64,000 nt of DNA from Desmodus rotundus (lineage: Eukaryota > Chordata > Mammalia > Chiroptera > Phyllostomidae): positions 85,641,193-85,705,192 of the forward strand of contig NC_071398.1 in NCBI RefSeq assembly GCF_022682495.2, read 5' to 3'. Made by a program: the position numbers and the translations under genes. Below are positions 17,930 through 53,852 of this stretch, one piece after another. The notes beneath the pieces are model-generated. The model was given only the letters and a program-made list of their open reading frames with translations, made no database searches and was not told the DNA's origin. Position 1 is the first letter of the stretch. Each line of letters opens with the position of its first letter.

Positions 17930-18830
17930 TTCAATGTGCAAAAGAAGTTATATGGATGGTAGGTCAGGCCGTAAAAAGATGCTCAGCATCATCTATCATC
18001 AGGGAAATGTAAATCAATATTGCAATGAGATATGACTACATACCACTAGAATGGCTGACATTCAAGAGACTGAGCAAATCCAGTGCTGAGGACAATGTAG
18101 AGAAACTGGATTTCTCATCCAACGCTGCTGAGATTGGAACATGTGCAACCACTTTAGAAGATGATTTGGCAGCTTCTCAAAAAGTGAAACATGCAGTTAC
18201 CACCTGGTCCACTCCTAGGTATATACCCAATAAAAGTGAAATTCTCCATGCAAGCGTATGAAGAAATGATTTGTACATACATTGTACAAAAACTGGTACA
18301 TGAGTGCTCACCACAGCTGTATTTATATGAGCCCCAAAGTTCTCCCAACCCAAGTGTCCATCAACACCTGAATGGATAAAAAAATTGTGGTATATCCACA
18401 CAGTGGATACTGCTCAGTTATAAAAAAGGAATGTATTATTAATACACACAATGACATGGATGAGTCTCAACATAATTATACTGAGTGAAAAAAAGCCAGA
18501 CAAAAAGAGAATATATACTGAACTATACCATTTATATACAATCCTGGGAAATGTGAACTAGTCTACAGCGACAGAAGGCTGATCCGTGGTTGCCTGGTAC
18601 TAGGGAGAGGCCGAGGACAAAGGCAGCAGGCAGGGATTACAAAGGGACCCGCGTCAAATTTCTGGGGTGATGAATATGTTCATTATCTTGATTGTGGCAA
18701 TGGTTTCATGGGTGTATGCTTACGTCAAAGCTGGTCAAATTCTATACTTTAAACATTTGCTGTTCATTGTCGATCCGTTAAATGTCAATAAAGCTGCCTC
18801 AAATGAAATTGGGATCAGCACCTAGCACGT
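17930..18830 (+). mobile_element. L1M LINE 3' end (ORF2 C-terminal part and 3' UTR)
   Basis: Contains the ORF2 3' landmarks aaatgtaaatcaatattgca, aatgagatatgactacatac, aagtgtccatcaacacctga and gaatggataaaaaaattgtg, then 3' UTR text (cctgggaaatgtgaactag, gggtgatgaatatgttcatt, attgtggcaatggtttcatg). Frames are broken. Confidence 0.85.
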
Positions 18831-20112
18831 TGCCTAACGCATAGCAGCTTGTGGAATAAAATGAAAAGTATATTATTTAATGAGTCTTGATTTCTTTTCA
18901 CCCAGCAGTAATTGTATCTTGAAAATTTTTCATGTCATTAGTAATAAAAGGTGTAATATTTGATGACAGTGTAGTAGTAATCTATCCTACGGACTTACAG
19001 CAATTGATTTGATTAGTTTCTATTACTGTCAGACTTTTTAGGTTGTGCTCTTTGAACACTTTGAAACACATCCAAGTGGCAAAAATGACACAAACACACA
19101 TTGTTTTCGGAAACCCACCAGTGACCAGTTTTTCATTCCTAAACACACAAGAAGAGAGTAGGCATCTTTTCAAAGCTCTCTGGCTAACACATGGATCTCA
19201 CAGGTATTTATACCTGCAGAAAATTGTTGTCCCTGTACAAAAAGGAAGTGCTGTAAGGGAGAATGGAATGTGGACCTTTTTCCCCTCCCCCTGTCCAGAT
19301 CCACACGGAAGACTAGGATTTTCTGAAAGATAGTACAGAATTGTCTTAGGCAGTTATTGCCACAGTGATGCTGGAAAACTCAGCATCACACAGTAATCAG
19401 CACTCATTCTGATGCTCAGTGGGGGACTGAGTGATCTGGGCTGGTCTCACCTGAGAACTCAGCTTCCTATTTGAGGGGCTGGGCTTCTGGCTGGGGGTTG
19501 AGCTTAGCTCTGCTCCCAAAAGGTTAGGACTAGGAGAAATAGGAAAAGCTATTTTCCTCTAGTCCAACATTTCAGACAGGATCTAACGTTTCTATACTTA
19601 CTTTGTTTCTGGGAATTTTAACAGAAACAAAATGAGCTTTTTTTTTTTTTAAGGTGAAGGATATGAGAAGAAAACTATGTTTTTAATCCTGAATTGCAGT
19701 TTAATTTTGCCATTGCTGCCAAGTACAGCTTTTTCATTTCATATTTCTGTTTCCAGTTTCCCCTGGAAAATCCCTGGGTTTAGGCATCACATCTTTTACA
19801 ATAACTTTTACATCACATTTTTTATAATATACCGAGCCTGAGCTCAGTATAATTCAGGAACCCAGTAAAAAGCAGTTGAGCAATTGACCTTCTTAAAGGT
19901 GTAAGTCCAGTAATGTTTGCTCACAATGTAAAGGAAAATGTACAACCCACCATAAAATGGTCCCTTTGTATTCAAGTGACGTAAGTCAATAGTGGGCATG
20001 ATGTCAGTTACGGAAGTGAACAGAGAAGATGCCTTTTCTACATTGGATCTTGCAAGATTGAACTGAAGGAAAGCAAAATATTTTACACTCGACACTAAAG
20101 AATTAAACCGGC

Positions 20113-20310
20113 CTCACCCTTACTGGTGTGGCTCAGTTGCTTAGGCGTCCTGAGTTGGATTCCCAGTCAGGACACACGCCTGGGTTGCAGGTAAGGTCCC
20201 CAATTGGGGCACCTACAAGAGGCTGATCGATGTTTCTCACGGACATTGGTGTTTGTCTCTCTCTTTCTCCCTCCCTTCTCCACTCTCTAAAAATAAATAA
20301 TATCTTTAAG
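20113..20310 (+). mobile_element. VES-type SINE
   Basis: Sense copy: ccttactggtgtggctcagt head, attcccagtcaggacacacg, ggctgatcgatgtttctcac, then ctctctctttctccctccct and an AAATAAATAAT tail. Confidence 0.88.
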
Positions 20311-20473
20311 CTGGCCTCAGTAAGGCTAACTCTATTCCAATCACCAACTATTTATCCATTGTAGTGAAAACAAGAACATATGGATGAAATAAATCTACAA
20401 ATAGTACACCATTTTTGTCATTAATTTCAATTTTTAATAAAGATGCTAATTTGTCAGAAATTACATTTTTTTA

Positions 20474-20717
20474 TCCTCACCAGAGGACATTTTTTCATTG
20501 CTTTCAGAGAGAGAGGAAGGGAGAGAGGAAGAGAGAGCGAAACATTGATGCGAGAGAGAAGCATCCACTGGTTGCCGCCCTTACACTACTGAATCAGGGA
20601 TTGCAGGCACCTGGACCGGGGATCAAACCCACAACCCAGGTATGTGTCCCCAACTGGGAATCAAACCTGCAAACTTTTGGCTACCGCACGATTCTCCTAC
20701 CAACACCAACCAGGGCT
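20474..20717 (-). mobile_element. VES-type SINE
   Basis: Antisense copy: cctcaccagaggacattttt at the tail side, gagagagaggaagggagaga, ccggggatcaaacccacaac, ending caccaaccagggct. Longer than most copies, with a duplicated inner segment (two 'caaacc' blocks). It abuts a Tigger-type fragment. Confidence 0.85.
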
Positions 20718-20754
20718 AAACTTTTGTGTTTGTTTTAAGGAAGGAGGGGAAATC

Positions 20755-21330
20755 CTCCTTATTCATGGACCCCATCTTTGCAAATTCGCCTACTCGCTAA
20801 AATTTAGTTGTTCCCCCCAAATCAATACTTGTGGCACCTTCATGGTTGCTCCCAGACATGCAGAGAGCAGTGGCAAATTTGAGTCTCCCCGAATGGCACA
20901 TTCCCAGCCGCGGTCACACAAGGGACGCTCCGCCCTCTTGTTCCAGCTCTCATCCCGCAAACGAGGAGACTTTTCACGTCTACTCAGTGTCACGGTTTTT
21001 GCATCTTGTTGCTTTGTGTTGATTTCACTGTTCAGAACGCCCCCCAAGCATCGCGGTGCTGTGCAGTGTTCCTGAGTGTAAGAGTGCCGTGGTGTGTGTT
21101 AGATGAGCTTTGTTCACGCACGAGTTACATATGATGCTGTGGGCTGTGAGGTCGGTGTTAGTGAATCAACAATATACATGAATGAGGTGTCTTTAAACAG
21201 AAACACGTGTAAAACAAGGTTACGTATTGATTGGCTGACAAGTGTGACCAGAGGCTGGCAGGAACCAAATGTTTATTTGGGGCAACTTCATAGAACATAA
21301 GTGCCACAATCATGAGAATCTGTTGTATAC
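20755..21330 (+). mobile_element. Tigger/pogo-type DNA transposon fragment with CENP-B-like HTH remnant
   Basis: Begins near ccttattcatggaccccatc and ends near atcatgagaatctgttgtat. A short frame at 21103-21300 reads VSESTIYMNEVSLNRNTCKT followed by RLRIDWL, recognisable as the psq/CENP-B-type helix-turn-helix of a jerky/Tigger transposase. The upstream half at 21038-21110 is frame-shifted. A fossil, not a gene. Confidence 0.75.
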
Positions 21331-21653
21331 AGTAGCCCTTCCTTATCCTTGAGGGGTATATTCCAGAACCCCCAGTGGATGCCCAAAACTTTGGATAGCA
21401 CTGAACCCTGTGTATACTATGATTTCTTCCCTATACATACATACCTAGGATAAAACTTAACTTATAAATCAGGCACAGTAAGAGATTAACAACAATAACT
21501 ATTAAAATAGGCAATTATAACAATACACGGTAGTAAAATGTATGTGAATGTGTTCTCTGACTCTGGAACTTTTTATTTAATGTTTTAGACCATGGCTGAT
21601 CCTGAGTGAACTGAGACCACAAAGTGAAAGCACCAATAGGGGGGAACTAGTGC
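21331..21653 (+). mobile_element. MER2/Tigger-type non-autonomous DNA transposon
   Basis: Starts CAGTAGCCCTTCCTTATCC and ends caataggggggaactagtg, imperfect terminal inverted repeats. The interior has ttccagaacccccagtggat, tatactatgatttcttccc, aggcacagtaagagattaac and accatggctgatcctgagtg, all MER2-group landmarks. It starts exactly where the previous Tigger fragment ends. Confidence 0.75.
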
Positions 21654-22059
21654 ACATAGAAAAATACGTTACTGTTCCTACAGGTATATTATTTTAGGTT
21701 ACCTTTGAGATACAGCAATCCAAAGCCTATCTGAAGTCCACTGGTGTGGACTGGCCCACTGAGATGTTACCGTGGTGATGGAATGTTCTAGTTGTGCCAT
21801 AGCAACTCTGTTCTATTTATAGAGCCCTGGTTAAGGGAAGTTGTAGAGGCAGAGAGATCATTTCCTTATCAGCCATGTGTCCTCCAGGAAAGTACTCAAC
21901 CTCTCTTAAAATCAGCTTTGACTTTAATCTGTAAGGTGGGAGGAAATACCTATTTTATTAAGTTATGTGTGTGTGTGTAGTGGGACATGGGGAGGGAGTG
22001 AGAAGTAAATGAACTCTGCGTGTAAAGCTCTTCCCATCGTGCTTGTTGCCATTTATTTC

Positions 22060-22140
22060 TGATATTTCTTGAGCACCTGCTCTGTGCCTGGGGCTGTCCT
22101 GGTCCTGGAGACACCTGGGAACCCGGTTCCATGGAGACCA
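22060..22140 (-). mobile_element. L2 3'-end fragment
   Basis: Antisense L2: tgatatttcttgagcacctg, tctgtgcctggggctgtcct, tggagacacctgg. Short and diverged. Confidence 0.6.
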
Positions 22141-22486
22141 TAGCCTAAGCGTTCGTGGTAGGTACCTAGTAAATCATAGCTATTTTTACTGATATTTTAC
22201 TGGGAGAATTATTTTAATCATGCATCTTTTTGCTCAGAAAAGGGAGTCTCCAGCTATAAAAAAAAACCCTTTAGAAATATATTAGTCATAATTTCTTTAT
22301 CTCTTCCCAGAAATAAGTGATGGAAAAACATTGGTATTAAAGAAGGCAGTTCACAATGCCAGGGAAATTCATTGCCTAAAGAACTATAGGAAGGGCCCAC
22401 AAAGGAAACTCAACCATCCAGTTCAAATAACCCTGGGGTAGAGCGGCTCTTGAGGCCAACGCAAGGCAGTTGCTAAGGATAAAAAG

Positions 22487-22531
22487 GTTTTTTTTTCTTT
22501 TCTTTCTTTCTTTCTTTTTTTTTTTTTTTTA
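22487..22531 (+). repeat. Polypyrimidine tract with (TTTC)n
   Basis: About 45 nt of T with spaced C, including ctttctttctttcttt, ending in a pure T run before AAC. Possibly the poly(A) tail, on -, of an unidentified retroelement. Confidence 0.85.
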
Positions 22532-22664
22532 ACAAAGCTCCCAGATAATGCAAAACATTTACGTGGAGACCTAACCCGTTGGGCACAACTCTGGCACCTG
22601 AGGACCAGGGGCCATACCCACGTACCCACGTTCTTCCTTCTCCGAGTGCAGCCGGAGGAAGATT

Positions 22665-22795
22665 TCTGTATCAGCTTCCTTAGCGGTAAAGTGGGGCTGA
22701 TATCAATCGGTACAGAGCTACTGTGAGGATTAAACAAGATAGTAGATGTGAGGATATTGTAAACTATAAAGTACAATGCAAGCATTGTGAGCTTT
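22665..22795 (+). mobile_element. MIR-type SINE fragment
   Basis: tcagcttccttagcggtaaa, gtggggctgatatcaat, ctgtgaggattaaacaagat and attgtaaactataaagtaca follow the MIR 3' half. Confidence 0.65.
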
Positions 22796-23302
22796 TCTAA
22801 AATGTATGTTAGATCAGACAATTGAAGTTCATATGTGCTATGCCCAAGAGTAACATTCTGTCATTATTTTACGATGTGGCAACTTGTCACATAAATACCC
22901 CAATTTAAATAACGCCTAAGCCAACAATTTTTTCTTGCCCAAAGATCTGTCTCCCAGCAGAGATGTCAGGCTGAATTCTAAAATCCCCGCGTTCTTGGAC
23001 TTGCTCTGGTTTGCTACTCACTTCAGACTTTATCAAGGTCTTATTTCATTCACATTCCAAGGTCATAGGATACAACACAGGGCAGGTATCATTATGGCCA
23101 ACTATGTAAAATTGTGTTTAAGCTGTGTTTAATTTCACTTCGGAGGGAGAGAGGGCATGATTTAACCTGTGATCTAAATTAAATGTAAACATCTCATGAT
23201 AACGAGGCTGGCCTTTTCCTGCTATTAGTCACTGCCACCTGAAGGCATTCACTGACTTGGATGCAAGAGTTTCTGAATGACATGAGCTGCCAAGTAAAAA
23301 GC

Positions 23303-23334
23303 TTTTCTAGGTACTGAGGGCAGTACCTAGAAAA
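23303..23334. repeat. Perfect 14-bp inverted repeat with 4-nt loop
   Basis: TTTTCTAGGTACTG (23303-23316), loop AGGG, CAGTACCTAGAAAA (23321-23334). A perfect stem in otherwise unremarkable intergenic DNA. Confidence 0.95.
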
Positions 23335-24195
23335 TAACATATGGTCCATTTCCTGGCTTCAAATCTAGGTAAGGGATAAAATAGGCACAGGACAAGCTAA
23401 GTAACATCGCCAGGAAGAGTTCAGTGAGGGTCTCTAACAGTGTTCCCACGGTCAGCAGAGAGAGGTCCAGGGGCTGCAGGCATGGAGGTAGACTCAGGAA
23501 GGAGGTGGGAACTGAGCTGAGCTGGACCATGAAGGATGGGTAGGACTTGGCTCTATTGAGAGAAGTCGGGGAGCATTTCTTAGCAGATCACGAGGGAGAC
23601 TGCGTGATAAACATGCGCACGGCGTACTGGAGGCACTGAGTGGATTAGGGGGTGTGATTTCTTCTCTGCTCTGCCAGTCCTCCTGCTGTACACGCATCCT
23701 CTCCAAGCTGCACGCTCAGTCTTGCCCACCTCCTTCCATCCCGACCGAAGGGGAGTGCACTAGAAATGCCACACTCCCAAGCCAAGAGATCAGGAATTCG
23801 CCTTGCTATGGTAGCTAATATAGCTACTACCATACTAATGTGACATTGTGACTTCTAATGGTAAATACATATTTGGTGTTCATCCCTGTTTCTGACATAG
23901 AGCTTCTAAAATCCTTGGGATTTCCTGTGATAAGAACAGTAACGGTGTCTTTTGTAATGTTAATGAAGTGACTTTATGAAAGCGCAGAAGGTGGGCCCCA
24001 ACCAATCAGTAGAGCCCTCAACGCCAGCTCCTTTAACCACTGTGATTAATGATTTTTCCCCCATATAACCCATCCCCTGGAAGCCATTGAGGAGCTAGGT
24101 CTTTGAGCACTAGCTTTCCTGTGACTCCGTGCTTGGCACAATTTCCTCAACTAATAAACCTCTACTTTCTTCACTGTAAACTCCTGTTTACTTTT

Positions 24196-24417
24196 TTAAA
24201 AAGACTTTATTTATTTACATTTAAAGAGGGGAAGGGAGTGAGAAGGAGAGGGAGAGAAACATCCACATGCAAGAGAAACATAAATCAATTGCCTTCCGCA
24301 CATGCCCCACCTGGGGACCTGGCCTGCAACCCAGACCTGTGCCCCGACCAGGAATCGAACCAGCGACCCTCTGGTTTTCAGAATGCCACCCAACCCACTA
24401 AGCCACACCAGCCAGTG
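24196..24417 (-). mobile_element. VES-type SINE with target-site duplication
   Basis: Antisense copy with ccacctggggacctggcctg and a B box on - (GGTTCGATTCCTGG). Flanked by CTCCTGTTTACTTTT (24181-24195) and CTCCTGTTTGCTTTT (24418-24432), 14/15 identical. Confidence 0.94.
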
Positions 24418-24519
24418 CTCCTGTTTGCTTTTGATTGAGTTTTAATGTGTGCAGCTAAACAGACCTCTTTAGTCTGGTAACACTTCTCCAGTCAAATTTC
24501 AAGTAGTTCCTTAACATTT

Positions 24520-25110
24520 AGAGAATAAAATTGAGTCTCCTTATCTTGAAATTGAAGGGCCTGCACAATCTGGCCCCCGACTGCCTTCTTTCCACTGCAG
24601 CCAGACCAGTTCCCCCAAATGCCATTTCAGTTCCCACCCACGTGCATTTTCTCACCCTGCAGAGTGCCCTCCTCCTCTTCTCCAACAGTATGAAAGTGAC
24701 CCTATTTTCCCGTTTCCCATCACCCCTCCCAAATGTTACTGACTGGTCTAGCTCCAGGCTCAGTAGTGAAGTAGGTGATATTCGTTACTGACTCTACTTT
24801 GCTACAACTCAGTCCCCAGATACCGCAACACTAACACCTTGTCTCCCGAAGTTTCATGGACCTGATCACCCTTGGTCCATAATCTTCGCCATGGGAAGGA
24901 TGTGTTGAAGCGCGTGTGGGAGATGTGTGCGCGCACACATGTACCCATGAGTTCACCAGTGTTGGCTCATCAGCCCTGGAATTGCTCCACTCCACTCTCC
25001 ATCGTCCATTGCTGACCTGCTGTCTCTCTCAGCTGATGTCTGGGCTTCGTGCCTGTGTTCTCCTTTGCTGCCTACACCTCTTTGGACTAGGAACTTGATT
25101 TCTCCTTGAG
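24520..25110 (+). mobile_element. L2 LINE fragment
   Basis: Sense L2: gaagggcctgcacaatctgg, cccccgactgccttctttcc, tgcagccagaccagttccc, then a poorly conserved remainder with ctgcctacacctctttgg. The second half is less certain. Confidence 0.55.
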
Positions 25111-26652
25111 GCCTGGCTCCACATGGCATTTCCTTTAAATACAGTTTTCAGGAGCTTTTTATTCCCTCAACTCTAAGCATATACAACCCTGAAGACTCCT
25201 TGGTAGAAGCTCCAGATTGTCCGGGGCTCGGGAGGGAGATGGGAGCCTGTTTTCATTGGCCCAATACCTTCATCACAGTTGCAGTGAATGAACTCCAGCG
25301 TACTGGATCAACAGGGAACATGTAAAGAGGTTGCACAGTCTTTTTAGTGCAAATCAGGCAGTGAAGATACTAGTTGCAATAGGTGGGAGGGATAGGCAGA
25401 GGCAGATTTACCATCAATTTAATATAAAGCTTCGGGGTCTCTTTGGAGGCCTTATATCTATTTTTGTAATTTAATTCTGATGTCAGTTACTTAAAGAGAT
25501 CCTGAAAGTGATTAAGCCTCCGCCACCCCTTCGTTCTCCACTTAATCATTCCACAGAGCAGATCGGTGGCTGTTCCGGAGGACAGAGTCTGGAAATAGTG
25601 GAGCAGACTGAACGCAAGCCTGTTAAAATTTACTCCCCACCCCATGAAATGTGGGTTTTACAGCTGGTGGCATTGTTCTGCTTTGCAGCTTTTAAATGGC
25701 AGAAAACCTTTGCTCAGGAACAGCCACATCACTCCTAATAGCTTCTTGGACCTTGACTTCTGGGTGCCGTTCAGATCTCATATCTCTGAACTGTTACCTA
25801 CTCAAATCTTGCTCAGACTTGGCATTCCACATATAACTCAATCTCATCGTGACTCCCAGCCAAGTGCTGCCCCCCGAGAGTGCCCTTGCTGGCAGAGATT
25901 AAGGTTCATGTTATGTTATACGTCCAAACATATGACATTTCTATGACTTATGCCTAAACTGGTTCATAGATATCTACCATTGAAGCCTCAGGAGAGAGGA
26001 GGTAAGGCTAAGCAGTTAGAATGACACTAACAAGAGATACTGCTGAGTTTTCCCTCTTCCTTACTCCATTCTTTATTTTCCAGAACTTAGTTAAAAGAGG
26101 CGTGTGCATTTTTGTCTAGGACTTTCATTGGAAATACCTAACTTTACTGTTTATAAATCACAGAATTAAAATCAGAAGAAATTCTAGGTCTCACACATCT
26201 TGATCTTCCACGGAATTTTGTGACACCACATGCGTAGTCCAACACAGATAGCATCTAACCCTCGTGAGGGATGTCACATGGTGGTCCAGTCGACTGCTGA
26301 CCACCCCCAATGATAAAAAATCTACCTAAAAAAAAAGGAAAAGAAATCCACCTCTTGTTAGGTAAAGGGTAGTTAGTATACGCCCCTGCGTGCTTCCCTT
26401 TAGGGGCATCCACGGACCCCCTCCAGGGAGAGGCTCTGCAATCACAAATCCAGCCTGAGAAGCTTGGAGTAATTCCAGAACAATCCATGCAGGCTTGAAT
26501 AGATAAGATGGGGTCAAATCTAAGATAACACGAGAATGAGATATGACTTTGAGGAAATAGGAGTTGATAGTAGTGGTTACGGGTAACCTTTGCAGAATAT
26601 CACTCTAGGTCAGAAGTCAGGCAGGCACCACTTATGTGCTGTATATGTGTAT

Positions 26653-26874
26653 CTTTTGATCCTCACCTGAGGATATAGTCATGGATTCAAGAAAGAGAAG
26701 GGAGAAAGAGAGAAACATCGATATGAGAGAGAAACATCGATCAATTGCCTCCTGTACGCGCCCCTACCCAGGGACCAAACTGCAACCTAGGCGCGCGCCC
26801 TGACCAGAAACAGAACCTGCAGCCTTTCAGCGTGTGGGACCACGCTGCAAGCACTGAGCAACACTGGCCAGGGC
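26653..26874 (-). mobile_element. VES-type SINE
   Basis: Antisense copy: gatcctcacctgaggatata, gagagaaacatcgatatgag followed by a second gagagaaacatcgatcaatt (internal duplication), gaccagaaacagaacctgca, ending cactggccagggc. Directly followed by an antisense MIR. Confidence 0.88.
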
Positions 26875-26914
26875 GGGGCTTTGTGTTTTTTAGCCCTTTA
26901 TTTCCCACACTATT

Positions 26915-27065
26915 TTCATGAAGAATATTGTCTCTATTTTCCAGTTGTAGAAACTGAGGCACAGAGTAGCCCAGGTCATGCAGCTAGAACGTGAAAGAGT
27001 TAGGATTTGAATCCAGGCCAGTTGGACCTGGAGTCTGGACCCGGAAGCACTGGCGTAGACTCCCT
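26915..27065 (-). mobile_element. MIR SINE
   Basis: Antisense MIR: tctattttccagttgtagaa, actgaggcacagagtagccc, gtcatgcagctagaacgtg, ggatttgaatccaggccag. Confidence 0.85.
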
Positions 27066-27129
27066 TAATCATGGCTAACTGCGAATGTCCAAAACGTACA
27101 CCAGGTTTAGACATTCTTAGTTCCTTATT

Positions 27130-27255
27130 TGATCCTTGTGATAGCAACCCTATGAAACACGTACTGTTACAGAACAGCTACTGAGTAATGTGTGTGAGGC
27201 CCTACAGTTAGTGAGTACTGAAGGTGGGGCTCTGATCTGGATAGCCTGGCTCTGG
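27130..27255 (-). mobile_element. MIR SINE fragment
   Basis: Antisense MIR, more diverged: tgatagcaaccctatgaaac, aggccctacagttagtgag, ggggctctgatctgg. A second copy within 70 bp of the previous one. Confidence 0.55.
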
Positions 27256-27376
27256 GTGCCCTTGGTGGCCCACTCTTGGTTGATGGTGACAGTGTCACAT
27301 ACAGAGCTTTGTCATGTGCAGGGAAAGCAAACGACAAGGTGAGCAAGAGTAGGATAGGCACCAGCTGATAAATATG

Positions 27377-27387
27377 GGGGGGGGGGA
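27377..27387 (+). repeat. G homopolymer
   Basis: A run of about eleven G, an isolated mononucleotide tract. Confidence 0.85.
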
Positions 27388-29133
27388 ATTAGATGCTGAC
27401 TGGTTTCCAGGATACCCAGAGGACTCCCAATGGCAATCCTTCTTGCAAAGGACAGAGAGAGGACAAATTATCTATAGACAGAAGGAGCCTAAACAGTTAG
27501 AAAGAATGGCTTCCCTGCAGAAGTGCATGTAGGAAGCTGCCTCTGGGCAGAGGAAATGAGGCCTGACATAATTTTCCAGTGTCTGGTTTCAGAGAGGGGG
27601 TTGGGAAGTTTGCGGATACCTGAATGTTTACTGTGAACGTGTGGAATGAGATGCAGCCAGGGCAAGCCAAGACAGTGCCATTTAAAATTCTGCCCGTTGG
27701 ATTCCCTCTCTGAACAGCTTTTATTTACTTACTTATTTAGTTATTTATTGTGAGCTATGTAGTTTTCATTGTACATGAAGGACTAAAAAAAGGCCTCTGA
27801 ATATTGAATAAGTTGTGCTGAATATTAACCAATGCAATTTATTACTTCATTTTTTTTCAGAAATACATAAAATAAACTTCTTAGCTAAGACTGGAGTCTT
27901 CTGGATTCCACCTTTAGTTATTTGTTCATTCAGAGAACAATGCTCAACAATGTAAAATAATACATAAATGTTTACAAACTCATATTCGCAGAGGAGATTT
28001 ACAAGGGGTTTTTTTTGGAAAAGGTATTCATTTACAAGGCAAGTAATTATTATAAATATTCAAAGCTTCTTAGCTGCAATCACACAGTAAGTATTTATTT
28101 AACACTGTATTCAAGGTTAAATCTATTTTGAGAAAACTCTAGTTTCAATTTCAGTTTAATGATTATTTGGAGTCTTTTTTCTCTTTTGAAATTTTGTTTC
28201 TCAATAAGTAGCAGGAAAAAAGTAGCAGGGCCAACTTTTTCTCTATTCCAGGAAGACTCGCGTGGCTACATGTGCTCTCTCCATCAGAGACTATGTCTCG
28301 TTTTTATTTTTCATTCACCAGAGCCCATGACATGTCTGGCACACAGCGTTCAAAACAAGTTTGGTACCTGGAACCCACTGAACTCACTGAATATGAATGT
28401 CCATTAATTACTAACTACAGGTGTCGGTCCAAGGGCAAACGCTAAGTGACGGGGTCCGCTCCCTCATTCGTCAGCGGCGCGGAGGTGGGGGGATTCCAAC
28501 TCATTCCAACTTCACGAGAACAGATTTCTAACGAAATCTCTTTACTCGGATTGGGAGCCTTTCTGGTGTGTTTCCTTTGTGGAGAGAGCACGAATTTATG
28601 AAACGTGGCGCTGTCTGCTGTAAAGGCACGGTCTGACCTTGACTGACAACTGTGCGGGGGCGAGGGAGCAAATTCGTCCTCCTCTGGAGTATCGGACCCG
28701 GCCCTAGGGGAGCCCTTCTAGGTGGAGAGGGTGATGCCTGCCTCTTTCCTCCCCCGTGTGTCCCGCCCCTCGATCCCCGCGGGGAGTTGCCCACTCCGCC
28801 GGCCGCTTTCCGCCAAGTCATCCCCCAGGTCCGAGGACTCGGTGCAGCTGTCTCTGCAAACTTGCTGCCGCCCCGCCTCCCACGGAGATTCTCCCATTGG
28901 CTCCCGCACCGCGAAGGCAGCCGCTCATTGGTCGGTGGGCCGCGAACGCGCGGTGTTGCGACACCTTCCGGGCAGGCCGGGCGCCCCCGGCTGCTCGCGT
29001 GGAGAATTACTTCGCTTGCGGATCTGGGATCCTGTTTTGTGGTTACATCCCACATTCGGCCTCTCTCCGCCGGAGAAAGAGCCCCCGGAGCAATAGGCCA
29101 AGAGGTTGGGGTACAGGGAGGGCCTCGGGTGCT

Positions 29134-29169
29134 GGGCCGGGGGTGCGGGGCCGGGGAGGAGGCTGGGGG
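29134..29169 (+). promoter_or_regulatory. G-quadruplex-prone tract just upstream of the FLVCR1 start codon
   Basis: Five G runs of 3, 5, 4, 4 and 5 with loops of 2, 3, 2 and 8 nt lie on the sense strand 30-65 nt before the ATG, so probably in the mRNA leader. Confidence 0.7.
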
Positions 29170-29198
29170 CGCGAGGCGGCGCCGGCGAGCCCAGGGAC

Positions 29199-53852
<24,654 letters not shown>

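Noticed and set aside
21103..21300. A domesticated CENP-B/jerky-like gene
   Set aside because: Only a short helix-turn-helix stretch is open; the preceding half is frame-shifted and the element has ordinary Tigger context.
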